From the NCBI GenBank assembly GCA_033977485.1, contig CM066990.1, positions 10,443,501-10,507,500 of the forward strand: a stretch of 64,000 nt of DNA. Direction: 5' to 3'. The notes under the pieces were generated by a model that saw only the letters and a list, made by a program, of their open reading frames with translations, did not search any database and had not been told where the DNA came from. Positions 10,127-22,980 of the stretch are shown piece after piece. This stretch comes from Hydrangea macrophylla (taxonomy: Eukaryota > Streptophyta > Magnoliopsida > Cornales > Hydrangeaceae). Within the stretch, counting starts at the first letter, position 1. Each line of letters starts with the position of its first letter. The position numbers and the translations under genes are program-made.

Positions 10127-12798
10127 TGTTATGCCCTGACATAGCATAAATAAGAAAAGCATTTAATTTTCTTTATGGACCCGTAGGTCGCGACAGTTTG
10201 AAGGATTGATTCTATCTCAAATGTCGAAAAATATAATAATATAAATTAGAGTGTGAGCAATCAAGGCTTACAAAATTTTACCAAATTAATAATTATTATA
10301 GCACATGATCAACTAAAGGCACAACCCTCCTTGAAACCAAATAATAATATCTTTTACAGTCATCCTTATTACAAGTTCATTTTATAACATAAGACAATAA
10401 TAACAAGTCTCTTCTTCTCTGATAGTCGTATTCAATTTGCGTAGTCATACTGCCCTGTCTGGTTATAACCTGAGAAGCCTAGACACGAATGTCTAGGACA
10501 CATTAATGCCGTCAGCTTTATGAAGCTGGTGAGTATTAAAAACATGTACTTATAATGTAACACATACTCCTTACCATTTTCATTTTCTCACAGGTCCATT
10601 ATTCAACAGATTAGGTGAATAGTAATGAATTCAAATTATAAAACAGCAACAATAATATCATAAATCTCTAATCCATGAAACTTGTGACCATGCATGGGAC
10701 AATGCAACCATTCTCATCTCACCAACTCTTTTCTCTCGACAGCACATCATCCCACTCTCACACTCCAATATCTTGAAACACTAAGGTGACCACACTTTAG
10801 TATAGGGGTACCAGGGAGTGTCCAGTTTGCTTCACACTTTAGTACAGGGTACCAGGGAGTGTCCAATTGCCTCACACTTTAGCCAAAGCCACAGATGCCA
10901 GGGAGTGTCCAGTAGGCCACACTTTATCACTACCACGGGTAACAGGGAGTGTCCAAGTCGGTGTCACACACTTTAGCGCTACCATGGGCGCTAGGGAGTG
11001 TCCAAGTTTATCACCGTCGCATTTCAAAGATACTCTAAACCGCGATCTCACACATCAGACTATAGTACACCAGTACCGAGGAGTGTCCAAAACACAATCT
11101 CATCCACTTACTCTTTTCTACACTGGCTAACTCTCACCATGCATGTAAACTCGACTCACATGTATGACATATAACTTTATACGAGCGTATAAATTACTAG
11201 GAAGACATTAACAATGAATATACAATAATCAACAAGTCCTAAATTATTCCTTTTTAACAAAATGATACAAAACAGGATTCTGCTTATTCCCAAACAGCAC
11301 TTTAAAAATCCATTAAACCTCATCCAAGCAGTTCCTTAACAGAAAATAGGCAAAAACTAGAAAAAGGAAAGGTCGCTCGCGCGATCGCACACGTGAGATT
11401 GTGCTGAGATTTCATCTTCTTTGTTATATTCCCCTGTTTCAGTTCTTAAGGCTCCTTTATGACTCATTTTGAAATTCGAAAAACATTGCCTTATAACATA
11501 TGAATCTCTTCGTTTTTCCACAAGGATTAAGAATCTAAGATCAATTTAACACGAATCAATCTATAGCCCTCAAATTTAACAAAAAACCGAGAGGTGACAA
11601 AACTTAATTTCTAATATATGTCGTGATACGAAGGAATTAGGTTCTATAACTTTAACCGTAGCCTCTAGGTACTATAGTCATTCATAATCATCTCTAAAAA
11701 CGAATTTTGATTAAGGTTGAAAAATCCATGTTTTCAAGCGATGGAGTTTATGAACAAGAATCAACAATGGTGTTTTTAAATTAAACTAATACGCATAGTG
11801 AACAAGCATATATTGCATTCAAAGTGAGTTTAGAATACTCACTGTGACAGATGCTAGAGTTTTGTTGAGAAAGAATCAAGAAATTGAAATCCACTTGGAA
11901 ACTATGGTGATCAAGAGCTATTTCTCTCTACAATTTTCTATAAATTTCTATTTCTCTGAACTCTCTCTTTTTCTCTGATTTTCTCAGTTATAAGGATATG
12001 CAGATTGTGTTTGTTGTGGAGAGAGAGAGGGGTGAGTATATATAAACTTCCTTGAACTTGGCCTCCAAGTTCTCCCAACTTTACTCTACAAATTGCTTTT
12101 GTTTTTCAATTTCAAATATACCCAAATGCATATACGCATATAGATTATAAGAACTCTACAGTTGAGCTAAGGGTCAAGTGTAGATTTATAGGGGCCAACT
12201 CAAGCTGTTTGGGTAATGTAGATTAAGGCATCATATTATAACACTCAAGATAAGCATAGGCAAACAAGGCATAACACAAATGTCTAGGAATCACTTTGGT
12301 TGTTTGGGCAAACAACTTATGGCATTAAAATTACACATAAACAAATGTATTATCCAAACATCCTAACCAATGATCAGTTTCCATAAATAGACATAAAGCA
12401 CTAATCTTAATTGGTGGAGATTCCCAAACTGTGGGAGTTTCAACGTGGCACGATCAGTTTTCGAACATGAACTGGTATTTTCGCGGTGCGGTGATCTCCA
12501 CAAAATACAGAAAATTCATTTTAACGTAACAAATAATTTTCCGGTTATATAAAAATATAGTTTGAGTCAAAAGTAAATGTTTTCACCGTTTTAAAAATGC
12601 AGCTTTTGAAATTCAACACAGGTACTACCAGCCTTATAAGAAATTTAGTTGTGAAAACATAACACAGGTACTTTTTGAATTTTCTAAAGAATTGCAATTT
12701 GACCACAATTAAAGAATTGGTGATAAAATAGAAGCAAGTAATTCAAATAAAATACTGAAATTACATTTAGAAATTAAATGAAAATACAGGTTGTTACA
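10127..12798 (-). repeat. 5' LTR of element T
   Basis: 2,672 bp. On the minus strand it starts TGTAACAACC and ends GGGCATAACA, next to the iMet PBS. A TATA stretch lies near 12036-12046 on the minus strand, followed by CT/GA-rich leader. LTRs over 2 kb are usual in Tekay/Del elements. TACCA (12799-12803) would be the target-duplication copy on this side; the other end of T is outside the window. No ORF is supported inside. Confidence 0.8.
10787..11090. repeat. Imperfect tandem repeat with AGGGAGTGTCC core
   Basis: About six diverged units of roughly 45-65 bp, each with CACACTTTA followed after 15-20 bp by AGGGAGTGTCC (one variant reads GAGGAGTGTCC). The units sit in the U5-side part of the T LTR. 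They look like an internally amplified LTR segment; function unknown. Confidence 0.75.
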
Positions 12799-12977
12799 TA
12801 CCATCTTGTCATCGAGCCCAACGATTAATTGACATCTATTCTCTTGTCATCGTGGCCAAATGGCTAATTGACATCTGCCTTATGGCCTCATTACTTGGTA
12901 ATCCCAATCTTATTCCATTCGGCCTTGGTTAATTCGTCATCTTGCCCGAATTGGCCACTTGCTTGACATCAGCCCAT
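12799..12977 (-). repeat. Left piece of the split 3' LTR of element D
   Basis: Sequence between the T LTR and composite A. It carries loose repeats of a CTTGTCATCG...GATTAATTGACATCT unit. It should join the sequence at 59187 once composite A is removed, since both junctions carry CCCAT (12973-12977 and 59187-59191). The assignment to the D LTR rests on that target duplication. Confidence 0.55.
12973..12977. repeat. Target-site duplication of composite A, left copy
   Basis: CCCAT directly before TGTGGACA (the outer end of LTR A1), matched by CCCAT at 59187-59191 directly after GTGTCTACA. A 5-bp duplication is the usual gypsy insertion footprint. Confidence 0.75.
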
Positions 12978-15900
12978 TGTGGACATGTGCGAGCGGGTTT
13001 CTGTCGTTCCTTGACAGTGTCCCGGGACGGATCCAAGGAGCACACTTCAAGAACTAGAACTCCTCATGCAATCCTACAGACAAAGAGTTGCCACCTAATT
13101 TTTATTAGGAATTAGGAAACCAAATTTGACTCGTCCAAAATTGAATAAGGTTACTCGCCCTTCATCTCCAGAAACAAGGTTCAAGGGTCTTGGTATGAGA
13201 CGGGAGCGAGCCCGAGTAGGACTAAAGCACCCCCTCCTCGCCCTACCAAACGGTAGGCCTTGATTCAAATATCCTTATTATTAATTCATAATTAGTGTTG
13301 TTTCCTCAATCATACAAGATAATATATACATGGCAAAAGGAACATCTAATGAAAATCATATCAAGAGATTAAATCAAGTAGCAATCGGATGCACATGCAA
13401 TACAAGATGGAGGTATACTCATAGTGGCTAGTCCTGCCCGGGACCGATGCAAATAAAGGAAACGTGTCAAGATATGCAAAAGGGAACAAGAAGACTTACA
13501 TTGGGTTGACTCAAGTGCAGTCGCGAAAAGCAAAAGAAAGGAAACTTGTAATGTAATCATGCAACAATCTTAGATAAGATGTCTCTAACATATAAGCACA
13601 TAAACGGAGACTATCCTAAAGGAATTGTGACATTGAAAACAAAGTTATAAACCTAGAAAAATTCTAAGAGAAAGGTTAGAGATAGTATATGATACATGGG
13701 CACTAAGCCACATGTAGACGAGGCAAACCCACAAATCGAAATTCGGATCCACGACATTCAATTTTCTACTCAAGACACCAAGGAATGCCCAAGCATTGCA
13801 AAAATACAAGCAAACAAATGATATGCATGATAAATAAGAAGAAGATGTCTTCAATCAAATTTCCAGATTTAGTGATCTCTAATGAATCCTATCAAGTGAT
13901 CTTAAACATGAGCTGGGTTAAAATCCTTTTACAAAAAGTTAGATACATATCTTAGGGAACTTGTCAAAAAATTAGAACCTCATTAGTATTTTTGAAGTTT
14001 GAGAAATAGGAGTTTTGAGAACAGTGGATCAGGGCTGTCCATTATTCTTGTAAACATCGTAATTAATTCTACAAAAATCCTACGAAACTCTATTTGGTGT
14101 CCAAAGAAAGCTATTTCATGGTAGCTTATGAAAAAAATAATCCCATGGACATTTTATGAGGTTACAGTCTCTGAAAAATTGTTTTAACTAGACTCTGTTA
14201 TTCTGTAAATTTGGTATCATTTGACAAAGGAATGCAAACCATAATAAAAGTTCATGAATCATGTTAATCAAGTTGATTTAGGCTTTTAATCTCTCATCCA
14301 TTTATCCTAGATGATTTCTAAACCAAGTTTTATTCATCAATGGTTGTTGAGTGATCGAGGTATGACCATTTTTTGTACATAATCATGATTGTAGTTAAAC
14401 TTAGAAAATTCTAGAATAGTTGTATCAACTTCAAACGCTTAGAAAATGATCTTAACTCGATCGTATGCTCACGAGTTTACATTGGCATATAGATACATGA
14501 TTAGGAATCATCCCCAAAAAGTAGATCAACAATAGATATTGTAGATTTTCTGAAATTCAAATACAAAGAGACCATGTTCAAATCTGTCAACCGATTTCTC
14601 CACAATTTCTAAAAATAGCATATAGATTCTAATGATTCTCAAAACGGATCGAATGAAAGCAACTTCATCAAAGCTTACCCAAAAAATTTGAAATCCATCA
14701 AACTAGTGGTTTTGACGGACCAAATCCTATTGATGTGAACCCGTGGAATTGATCACCTATGGACAAAACCAATCTATTTTACTGAATTTTAACTAATTCA
14801 TTTTAAAGTGTGAGAAAAACATCTTAGGTGTTGGTTTATGTTTATTAGGGAGATGAAACTCATGGATCAACTTGATTATCATGATTCCCAATCAATTTAG
14901 CCCTCAAGTTCTATGAAGAACTTTGAATCATGGATCAAAGGGACTTACAAATATCCTCTTGGAGATGAAATTCAATAAGAATTCTAGGTAATAGGAACAA
15001 ACAAGAGAAATGTATGAACATAGGAATCATCCTTCTCATAGATTATACTTCCACACCATCATAGAATTCAAAGTAGATACATATGTTTATAATAATGTAT
15101 GCATGGAGCTAAACTAAATAGAATAATGAAATAAAATCTCTAACCATGAATTATCAACAACTTCAAGGAAGACTTGGATCTAGGAATGTGAGTGTGTGAA
15201 GAACAAGAGAAGAAGATTAGTGTTCTAACAAAGAAAACAAAACTAAACTAGATGCAAGTCTTATAGATCTATATGTAAAAGTTAGGTTTAGAGATGAATT
15301 CCGATGTTTACCTCTTGGAGGATTCTCAATTATGTCTTCAAAGTTGATTTGAAGAATCTTTTTCTTCAAGTTTTCTTCAAGTTCTTCAAGCACTCATCCA
15401 TGGTGGAAGTTAAGGGAGGCAATTGATGTCAAGCTTATTCTTGAATTCTCTAATCTAATTATCTTGAGATTAATTTTAAGGGAATTCCATTCATAATTCA
15501 CTATTCTCTCTCTAGAAATCTTTTGAATTCAAAGTATATTCAAAGTTGTGATCTCATATATATGCTATGGTATCTCTACTATATTCAAAGTATCTTCCAA
15601 GTCTGCTTTCATATGAGATGAAAGGCATTATATATAGAATTTTGAAAACTTAATTCTTAAGTGTCAATGTTAAAATAGAGATCACAAAAGGGTTAAAATG
15701 GCCATTTTAGTGCCTAAACGCAGTTTCTGGGCAGCTTCCTCGCAGTGGGAACCTCTTGGAAGGATATGGAACCAAACAAAATGTGATGGAGAACACTACA
15801 TATAGGTGGATGTTTAGGGGGAACCACCACCCCATTGGTGGTACCTGCCATATGCTTTTCTTGGTCCTCTAGTGCCCTCATGTCCTGTTTTAAAATTACA

Positions 15901-16197
15901 TGCATTGCTTTTTCAGATTTTCATAAAAATGATTTTTGGCATCCAAAATCATCCATTTACGTACCATTGTAAAGCTGTCAAGTTGAATTTCAATATGAAA
16001 ATATTCCAAGAGGATTTGAAATGAGAATTAAAGGTCAATTGAAGTCCTAAAGTCCTCAAAAACTTTTGTCGTCTTTTTGAAATCAAATGACTTCTTTTTT
16101 AAAATTGCTTTTCAATATGCATCAATTTTGAATTTTTCTTTGAAATTGAATCTCTAGATTCCTAGAATATTGTGTTTAGAACACTTCATGTTCATTT
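12978..16197 (-). repeat. 3' LTR A1 of composite A, main part
   Basis: Aligns by eye along its length with LTR A2 (32063 onward), at very roughly 90-95% identity. The remaining 220 bp of this LTR are at 25865-26084, because copia element C is inserted. A TATATATAG stretch near 15637-15645 on the minus strand is the likely core promoter. Short ORFs inside are not conserved between the copies and are not called. Confidence 0.85.
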
Positions 16198-17446
16198 TGT
16201 TGGTCCAAAAGTAATCCTTAGGGGGGGGGGGGTGAATAAGGATACTTACAATTAATGGCAATTTAAAAACTACTATCAAGCACAAAACTCAATTAAAAGA
16301 ATAATTAAGGAGATAAGAGAAAGAGACACTTGCAAACCAATATTTTCAAGTGGTTCGGCAATCGCACCCCGCAGCCTACGTCCACCCCCCAAGAATACCT
16401 CTTAAGGAATCTACTAGTCAATCTTCTTTGGGTGAAGATTAAACCACTCTTTACAAGTTCTTCTTGAACTCCTTTTACACCTCCAATGAATATTGCCTTC
16501 ACTTGGAGCAAAGGTTACACCAACCTTCTTACAACTTGAAGAAAGTGATAAATGTTGGGTTACAACTGAATAAATACTCTCCTTTTTAGAGTAGATAAAA
16601 ATAATAAATGCTCACAATATAATCTCTCAAGGTTTTACAAAGGAACTCTAGAGTCAGAAGAGTAAATCTCAAGATTTAGGGCTTTGATCTTTGATTGCAA
16701 CAAGTGTGTATTTAATGAGAGTAATAGATGATACAACAACCAAGTTTTAACTCAGTATATATACTCTCTCAAAAAAAAATAACGTTTAAGGTAGGTGGGA
16801 ACATTTAATGCTAAAGCAAAATAGAGGAAAAAGAGCCGTTACTGCTTCTGCGCACAGGTCCAGTCGACTGGGTTTTTAATTCAGTCGACTACCTTTTTTG
16901 AATATTGTATATGCACCTTTAATACAGTCGACTGTAACAAATAGGGTCCAGTCGACTGGATGGCTGAGGCAGAATGTAACTTCAAGAATCATGGTTCAGT
17001 CGACTGTTTTATTGTCAGTCGGCTGATAAAACTAGCTCCCAGTCGACTGTAAAATAGAGCCCAATCGACTGGATGGCTGAAGCAGAATGTAGCCTTTGGA
17101 ACCATGGTTCAGTCGACTATTTTATGGTCAGTCGACTGATAAAACTTGCTCCCAGTTGACTGATGAAATCAATCAGTCGACTGATCTTCAGATTTACTAA
17201 TTTTTCTTGTTTTGAAAGGTTTGTTCTATTTTAAGCCCTTGTTTCTGAGATTCAATTTACCCAACTTTACATTTAGTCCTATGAGAGCAATACAATAATG
17301 AATTAGTCTTCCACAATGCTTCCTTGATATATCCATCATCAGTCTTAGGATCTGTTTGGACAACATGCTAAATGAAAACATAAGAAATCAACTTAATGGT
17401 TTGTTAATCATCAAAATTATTTAGGGTAAAACCCTTGGGGCTAACA
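16198..17446 (-). repeat. 3' LTR of element C
   Basis: 1,249 bp from TGTTGGTCCA to GGGGCTAACA on the plus strand; near-identical to 24611-25864. It starts with a poly-G run (about 16218-16231) whose length differs between the two LTRs. A TATATATA stretch lies near 16756-16763. Confidence 0.92.
16855..17190. repeat. CAGTCGACTG palindrome cluster in the 3' LTR of element C
   Basis: About seven exact copies of the 10-bp palindrome CAGTCGACTG plus about five one-base variants (for example CAGTCGACTA, CAATCGACTG, CAGTTGACTG). They lie on the upstream side of the TATA box for minus-strand transcription. Palindrome arrays upstream of the core promoter are known in Sirevirus LTRs; this particular motif is read from the sequence. 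Confidence 0.9.
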
Positions 17447-17460
17447 ATCTCCCCCTTTTT
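17447..17460 (-). other. Polypurine tract of element C
   Basis: Minus strand AAAAAGGGGGAGAT directly before the 3' LTR start TGTTAGCCCC. This is the standard copia PPT position. Confidence 0.85.
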
Positions 17461-17641
17461 GGTGATGACAAACTACTAGTTGCTCAAGGTACAAGAATAA
17501 TACGTAATTGTCCAATAGTGATAATGAATGCATTTATTTTGAAGTATATGTGAATAGGTAATCTAACATAGGATGAAAAAATTAATGCAATGACACAATG
17601 AAGAGAAGTTCAAAGAGACTATTGCAACGGTATATTTGTTT

Positions 17642-17656
17642 CTCTCCCCCTTTTGT
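17642..17656 (-). other. Second PPT-like motif of element C
   Basis: Minus strand AAAAGGGGGAGAGA, preceded by GATGACA as at the true PPT (GTCATCACC before AAAAAGGGGGAG). It lies about 200 bp upstream of the first. Repeated PPT-like motifs are a described Sirevirus trait. Confidence 0.6.
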
Positions 17657-17993
17657 CATCAACAAAAAAATCTCGTAGAGCGGAGAGAAGCTCTCCCTCT
17701 TTGAGTGAGTTGATGGACGGGAGGGGGTGGGGTAGTTTGGGAATCACTGAATAAAACACCTCATCATCTTCCCATGGTTAGTACACAAACAGACATGTAC
17801 ATAAAAAAAATCATAAGAGATGAATGCAAAGGCAAGCATAATAATAAGAGAAACATTTTAAACACAAAAGGAAAGTATATAGAAACACAAATAGTTATTA
17901 GCCTGAACTAGACCCCAAAAAAAAATGATCTATCTAGAAGTCAGACTACAAAAACAAAATATCTAATTCCAAAATAAAACAACAAAAGAGCTG

Positions 17994-19253
17994 TCACAGC
18001 CCAACGCGACTCCGAATAACTCGAATGGCATCTCTAGTATCATCAAGACTGGACTGCATCTCAAATAATCGATGATCCACGAGCTCCTGAGTAGCAATAG
18101 AGGTGGTGCGAAGTGTGTCCACAGCAGAGCCAATCTCCAAGATATCGGAACGGATAGTGTCAAACTGAGATGTGACAGTGGAAGAGAGTGTGGAGAGAGA
18201 AGAGGAAAGAGTGGACTGTAAGGTAGTGACAGTGGTGGCGAGAGAGGCAATCGAGGCGGTGATGATGGCGAACTGTTTGGACAAGTCAACAGCAGTAGCA
18301 GGAGGAGCTGAAGAAGAAGGAACATCAGAGGAGGGTACAGTAGTGGTGTCAGTGGTGGTGGTGGGAACTGGAGGGTCAACTGTGGGTCAAGGGGCTTTAG
18401 GAACAAAAGAGCCAGCCTCGAGCTTATATCCCATAAGAGATAGGGTAGTGGAGGAGTAAAGATCGTGAGCAGAAGGATCATGACGGTCACGATCATCGAG
18501 AGGGACCTTAAAATGGCAAAAAATAGTAGTAAGAGCCACGCCATAAGGAAGGGAGCTGGTTTTTGACTTTTTCTGCGATTCACAGATATCTTTGCAGAAG
18601 AGAGTGGGGAAATCAAATTTCTTGCCTTCGAGAATGCACCACAACAGAAAAATGTCAAAGTACAAAACATAATCACGACCACCAGCACGGGGATACAGAC
18701 AGTAAGTAAGGATATGGTGAAGAAGACGGGCTTCAAAAGTGAGTTGTGAGGCAGATGGTTTAGAGGCTGAGGCTAAGTTAGGATTGCCACAAACAAGTCG
18801 GCAGGCAAGAATGGGATTGAATCCATGACCGACATTCCATTTGTTGTCGTCGTAAGCACGAATGATACCCATAGGAATGCCAAAAATTTGAACAAATTTG
18901 TCGGGAGTCACTATCATTTTGATACCACGAACATAAGATGAGAAAGAGATTTGTGCAGGGGAGGCAGTGAGATTACTGTAGAACTCACGCACAAGACTAG
19001 GATATATAGGTTGATTGATTTCAAGAAGGGGGGACCATCCTAAGGCATTGAACAGTGTGCCTAAACGCAAACCATTTGAGTTTGAAAAAGTGGAGGGAAG
19101 AGTTTTACCGAATACGATCTTGCGATGCAGGAAGATGTCCAAGTAGTCTTGCCGGTGACCGTCGTCGAGGAAGTATGGAATGGGACGGTGACGTTGAGGA
19201 GGTGGAGGCTGAGAGGGTGACTCCTCAGCTTCTTTCCGTTTCTTGGGAGCCAT
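17994..19253 (-). pseudogene. Transposase_32-like accessory gene of element C (one in-frame stop)
   Basis: A frame of 420 codons from ATG 19253 to 17994, broken once by TGA at 18387-18389. The N-terminus is basic and Pro-rich (MAPKKRKEAEESPSQPPPP), like a nuclear localisation signal. The middle part (residues about 50-240) has LVREFYSNL, SSYVRGIKM, TPDKFVQIFGIP and a charged DYVLYFDIFLLWCIL segment, typical of the plant 'putative plant transposon protein' family (Transposase_32). The C-terminal part is Ser/Thr-rich, followed by a heptad-like helix that may be a coiled coil. It lies in sense after pol, where Sireviruses often carry an extra ORF, and has its own upstream TATA box and palindrome cluster. 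Function unknown; DNA binding is an inference. Confidence 0.75.
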
Positions 19254-19420
19254 AACTTCAGGTGTGGTGGAGCAGAGGTGAGATATAGAGAGGGAGAGAT
19301 ATGGAGATGGTGGTAGAGTGGATGGGGAGAGGAGTGTGGAATGATAGAGCAGGGGAACCAGTCGCCTGGAGAGAAAGGGAAAAAAAAATTAGGGCAAAAA
19401 GAAAAAAAAAATGAAGGAGA

Positions 19421-19428
19421 TATATATA
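19421..19428 (-). promoter_or_regulatory. TATA box upstream of the element C accessory gene
   Basis: TATATATA about 170 bp before the accessory ATG, followed on the minus strand by a T/C-rich leader. It lies directly next to the internal palindrome cluster, so the gene probably has its own promoter. Confidence 0.5.
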
Positions 19429-19437
19429 GTATCGCGA

Positions 19438-19705
19438 GTCCAGTCGACTGAAAATAAAGACAGTCGACTGAAAATGGAAATTAGGGTAACTTCAGTCGAC
19501 TGGGTGATTGTACGGTCGACTGGGTCTGAAACAGAATGTGAAAGAAAAAGGTTCAGTCGACGAGAACAATTCAGTCGACTGAAATTTTTGGGATCCAGTC
19601 GACTGTAAAGAACAGTTAGTCGACTGATCGGGAAAAAGAAAAAAAAATTTTTGATGAGAACAAGAGTTCGGTAGACTGATGCAAGAATCAGTCGACTGAT
19701 TGCAG
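19438..19705. promoter_or_regulatory. CAGTCGACTG palindrome cluster upstream of the element C accessory gene
   Basis: About six exact CAGTCGACTG copies (near 19441, 19461, 19493, 19571, 19596, 19689) and about four variants. The cluster lies between the RNase H stop (19759) and the accessory TATA box. The same palindrome is clustered in both LTRs. Confidence 0.88.
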
Positions 19706-19758
19706 TCAGAAAACAGGAATGCAGAAACTGAAGAGAAAGGAGGGTTAAGCCAACGAAC

Positions 19759-22700
19759 TTACACCACATCGGGTTGACTGGCCATTCCTAGTTCACGACG
19801 AATGATACAAAAACGATCTTCTTGAAGAGTTTTAGTGAAAATGTCTGCCCATTGATGATTTGTATTGATGAAAATAAGTTTGACATCACCTTTTTGAACA
19901 TGATCTCTAATGAAATGGTGCCTAATCTCAATGTGCTTAGTTCTAGAATGCTGAATGGGATTCTTAGAGAGACTAATTGCACTAGTGTTATCGCATCTAA
20001 GTGGAATGTGATAAAAAAGAAGTCCAAAGTCTTCTAATTGTTGCTTCATATAAAGACCTTGCGCACAACAACTACCGGCGGCTATATATTCAGCTTCCGC
20101 CGTGGACAGAGCTACGGAATTTTGTTTTTTACTAAACCAAGAGACTAGGGAGTGTCCTAAAAAGTGACACGTGCCACTTGTGCTTTTGCGATCCACTTTG
20201 CAGCCGGCAAAGTCCGCATTCGAATAACTAAGTCAAAAGCAGTGTCCTTAGGATACCATAACCCTAAGTCAATTGAGCCTAACAAGTATCTAAAAATGCG
20301 CTTAACGGCTACAACATGCGACTCTCTAGGTGAGGATTGAAATCTAGCACATAGACACACACTAAACATAATATCTGGTCTACTAGCGGTGAGATACAAC
20401 AAACTACCTATCATGCCACAGAAATTTTTATTGTCAACAGGTTTTCCGGATTCATCTTTGTCAAGCTTGAGAGAAGAACTCATGGGAGTTGCAATAGGTT
20501 TGCAATTTTCAAAACCAAATCTTTTTAATAAATCTTTAATGTACTTGGATTGATTTATGAAAATACCATTCTTGTGTTGTTTGATTTGTAACCCAAGAAA
20601 GAAATTGAGTTCTCCCATCATACTCATTTCAAATTCATCTTGCATGCATTTTGCAAATTCCTCACACATTTTCTCATTTGTAGCACCAAAGATGATATCA
20701 TCCACATATATTTGAACAAGCAATATATCAATTTGTGAATGTTTAATAAAGAGAGTGGTGTCAATATTTCCTCGAGTAAATCCAAGATCAAGTAAATATT
20801 TGCTAAGACGATCATACCAAGCGCGAGGAGCTTGTTTTAAACCATATAAAGCCTTTGAAAGTTTAAAAACATGATTGGGAAATTTTGAATTTTCAAAACC
20901 GGGAGGTTGCTTGACATAAACTTCTTCCGCTATAAAGCCATTTAAAAAGGCACTTTTTACATCCATTTGAAAAAGTTTGAAATTTTGTGGCAAGCAAAAG
21001 AGAGTAACATTCTAATGGCTTCTAACCTTGCTACGGGAGCATAGGTTTCCTCATAATCTATTCCTTCTTCTTGGTTATACCCTTGGGCTACCAATCTAGA
21101 CTTATTTCTAATGACAACTCCGGATTCATCTTTTTTATTCCTAAACACCCATTTGGTTCCTATGATAGAATGATCATTAGGTTTAGGAACTAAAGTCCAA
21201 ACTTGGTTTCTTTCAAATTGGTTCAATTCTTCTTGCATAGCCATAATCCAACTATCATCTTGCTCGGCTTCCTCTATGTTTTTAGGTTCTATTTGAGATA
21301 GAAATGCTAAGTTGTTGCAAATGTTTCTAAGAGAGGATCTAGTGGTTATTCCTTGACCGGGGTCACCTATGATTTGATCTATGGGGTGACTAGGAACGGT
21401 TTTCCAATCTCTAGGGAGGTCATCTCTAGTATTGTCTCTAGGATGTTCTAAAGGGATAGGGGAACCTTCTTTAGGCTTTTCTAAAGGAATGGAGGATGAA
21501 GTACTAGCCCCATCTAGGCTTGCTACAACAACATCATCATCATCATCATCATTACTTCTAAAGGGATTAGCCTCGTCAAAAACTACATGCATGGACTCTT
21601 CTACAACTAAGGTCTTCTTATTAAAAACTATATATGCCTTGCTTATTTGTGAATAACATAAGAAAATGCCCTCATCCGATTTAGTATCAAACTTACCTAA
21701 GTTATCCTTATTATTCAAGGTGAAGCACTTACAACCGAAAACTCTAAAATAACCGATGTTAGGTTTTCTACCCTTCCAAAGTTCATAGGAAGTCTTACCA
21801 AGATTATTTCTTATAACAACACGATTAATAACGTAGCATGAAGTACTAGTTGCTTCGGCCCAAAAGTATTGTGGCAAAGAGTGTTTGTTTAATAAAGTTC
21901 TTGCCATTTCTTGAAGAGACCTATTTTTTCTTTCAACAACGCCATTTTGTTGAGGAGTTCTTGGTGCTGAAAAGTTATGTCCAAAGCCATTTTTGTCGCA
22001 AAAATTTGAAATATCTTTATTGTCAAATTCTCTTCCTCTATCACTTCTAAAATTGTTGATAGCATACACTTTTTTCATTTTGGACACGATTACAAAATTT
22101 TACAAGGTTTGGATAGGCCTCATCTTTATGAGCAAGAAAAATGACCCATGTAAATCTTGAGTAGTCATCAACAATTACGAATGCATACACTTTCCCACTC
22201 ATACTAGCTACACGATTAGGACCAAATAAATCCATATGAAGTAATTCAAGGGGCCTACTAGTAGAAATTTCCTTTTTCTTTTTGAAAGAAGTTTTTGTTT
22301 GTTTTCCAAGTTGGCAAGCGTCGCAAATTTTATCCTTAACAAACTTTGTTTTTGGCAAACCTTTGACTAAATCATTTTTTGATAAATTGGAGAGGAGATC
22401 CATACTAGCATGTCCTAATCGTCTATGCCAAAGCCAACTAGTTTCATTCAACACGGCAAAGCATTTAACATCAAGAGAGGAAATATCATCAAAATCAATG
22501 GTATAAACATTTTCATCACGATAAGCGATAAATAGCACTTTATCATCTTTAGCGTTCATGATCTTGCAATAATTTGATTGAAAGACAACTTTAAAGCCTT
22601 TATCACACAATTGACTAATGCTCAATAAATTATGTTTAAGTCCATCAACAAGAAATACATTTTCAATAGTTAAAGAGGAGTTCTTACCAATTTTACCTAT

Positions 22701-22853
22701 GCCGATGATTTTTCCCTTTGAGTTGTCTCCGAAGGTAACTTTTCCACCATCCTTGGGAGAGAGAGAGGAGAACTTTGATTTGTCTCCGGTCATGTGTCTA
22801 GAGCAACCGCTATCCAGGAACTGTCTATCCTTGCTTGAGGATTTTAAGCATAC
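19759..22853 (-). pseudogene. Copia pol of element C: protease, integrase, RT, RNase H
   Basis: Order from the right: protease with FLDSGCSRHMTG (about 22830-22790), GAG-pre-integrase with WLWHRRLGH (about 22430), integrase with the HHCC-type CDACQLGKQTK and catalytic core ([31 protein letters not shown]), RT with [23 protein letters not shown] and YVDDIIFG (about 20720-20695), and copia RNase H with DRKSTSGTCHFLG, STAEAEYIAA and TKHIEIRHHFIRDHV, ending at 19759. Reading shifts frame near 22070 (an A-run), near 20985 and near 20235. An ATC run (about 21534-21553) encodes a poly-Asp stretch between integrase and RT. It follows gag and is defective. Confidence 0.93.
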
Positions 22854-22980
22854 CTATAAAATAAACTTAAGTAATTCTCTTTGGTACCCAATACTCTTTG
22901 GGTCCGCTTTTGTTAGCAAAAGGAGGTGTGGTTCCCTTTTCAATCCAAATCATAGAGGTTTTTCTCCTATTTGGGCATTT

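Noticed and set aside
13369..15905. Small ORFs in LTRs A1 and A2 (for example 13645-13854 and 32727-32936)
   Set aside because: One is similar in both copies only because the LTRs are copies; the codons show no sign of protein constraint and no known domain.
17963..18736. A 257-residue minus-strand frame with hydrophobic stretches, tempting as an envelope-like protein of element C
   Set aside because: It overlaps the Transposase_32-like gene in another frame, has no motif of its own, and its hydrophobicity comes from the out-of-frame reading of a Ser/Thr/Pro-rich region.
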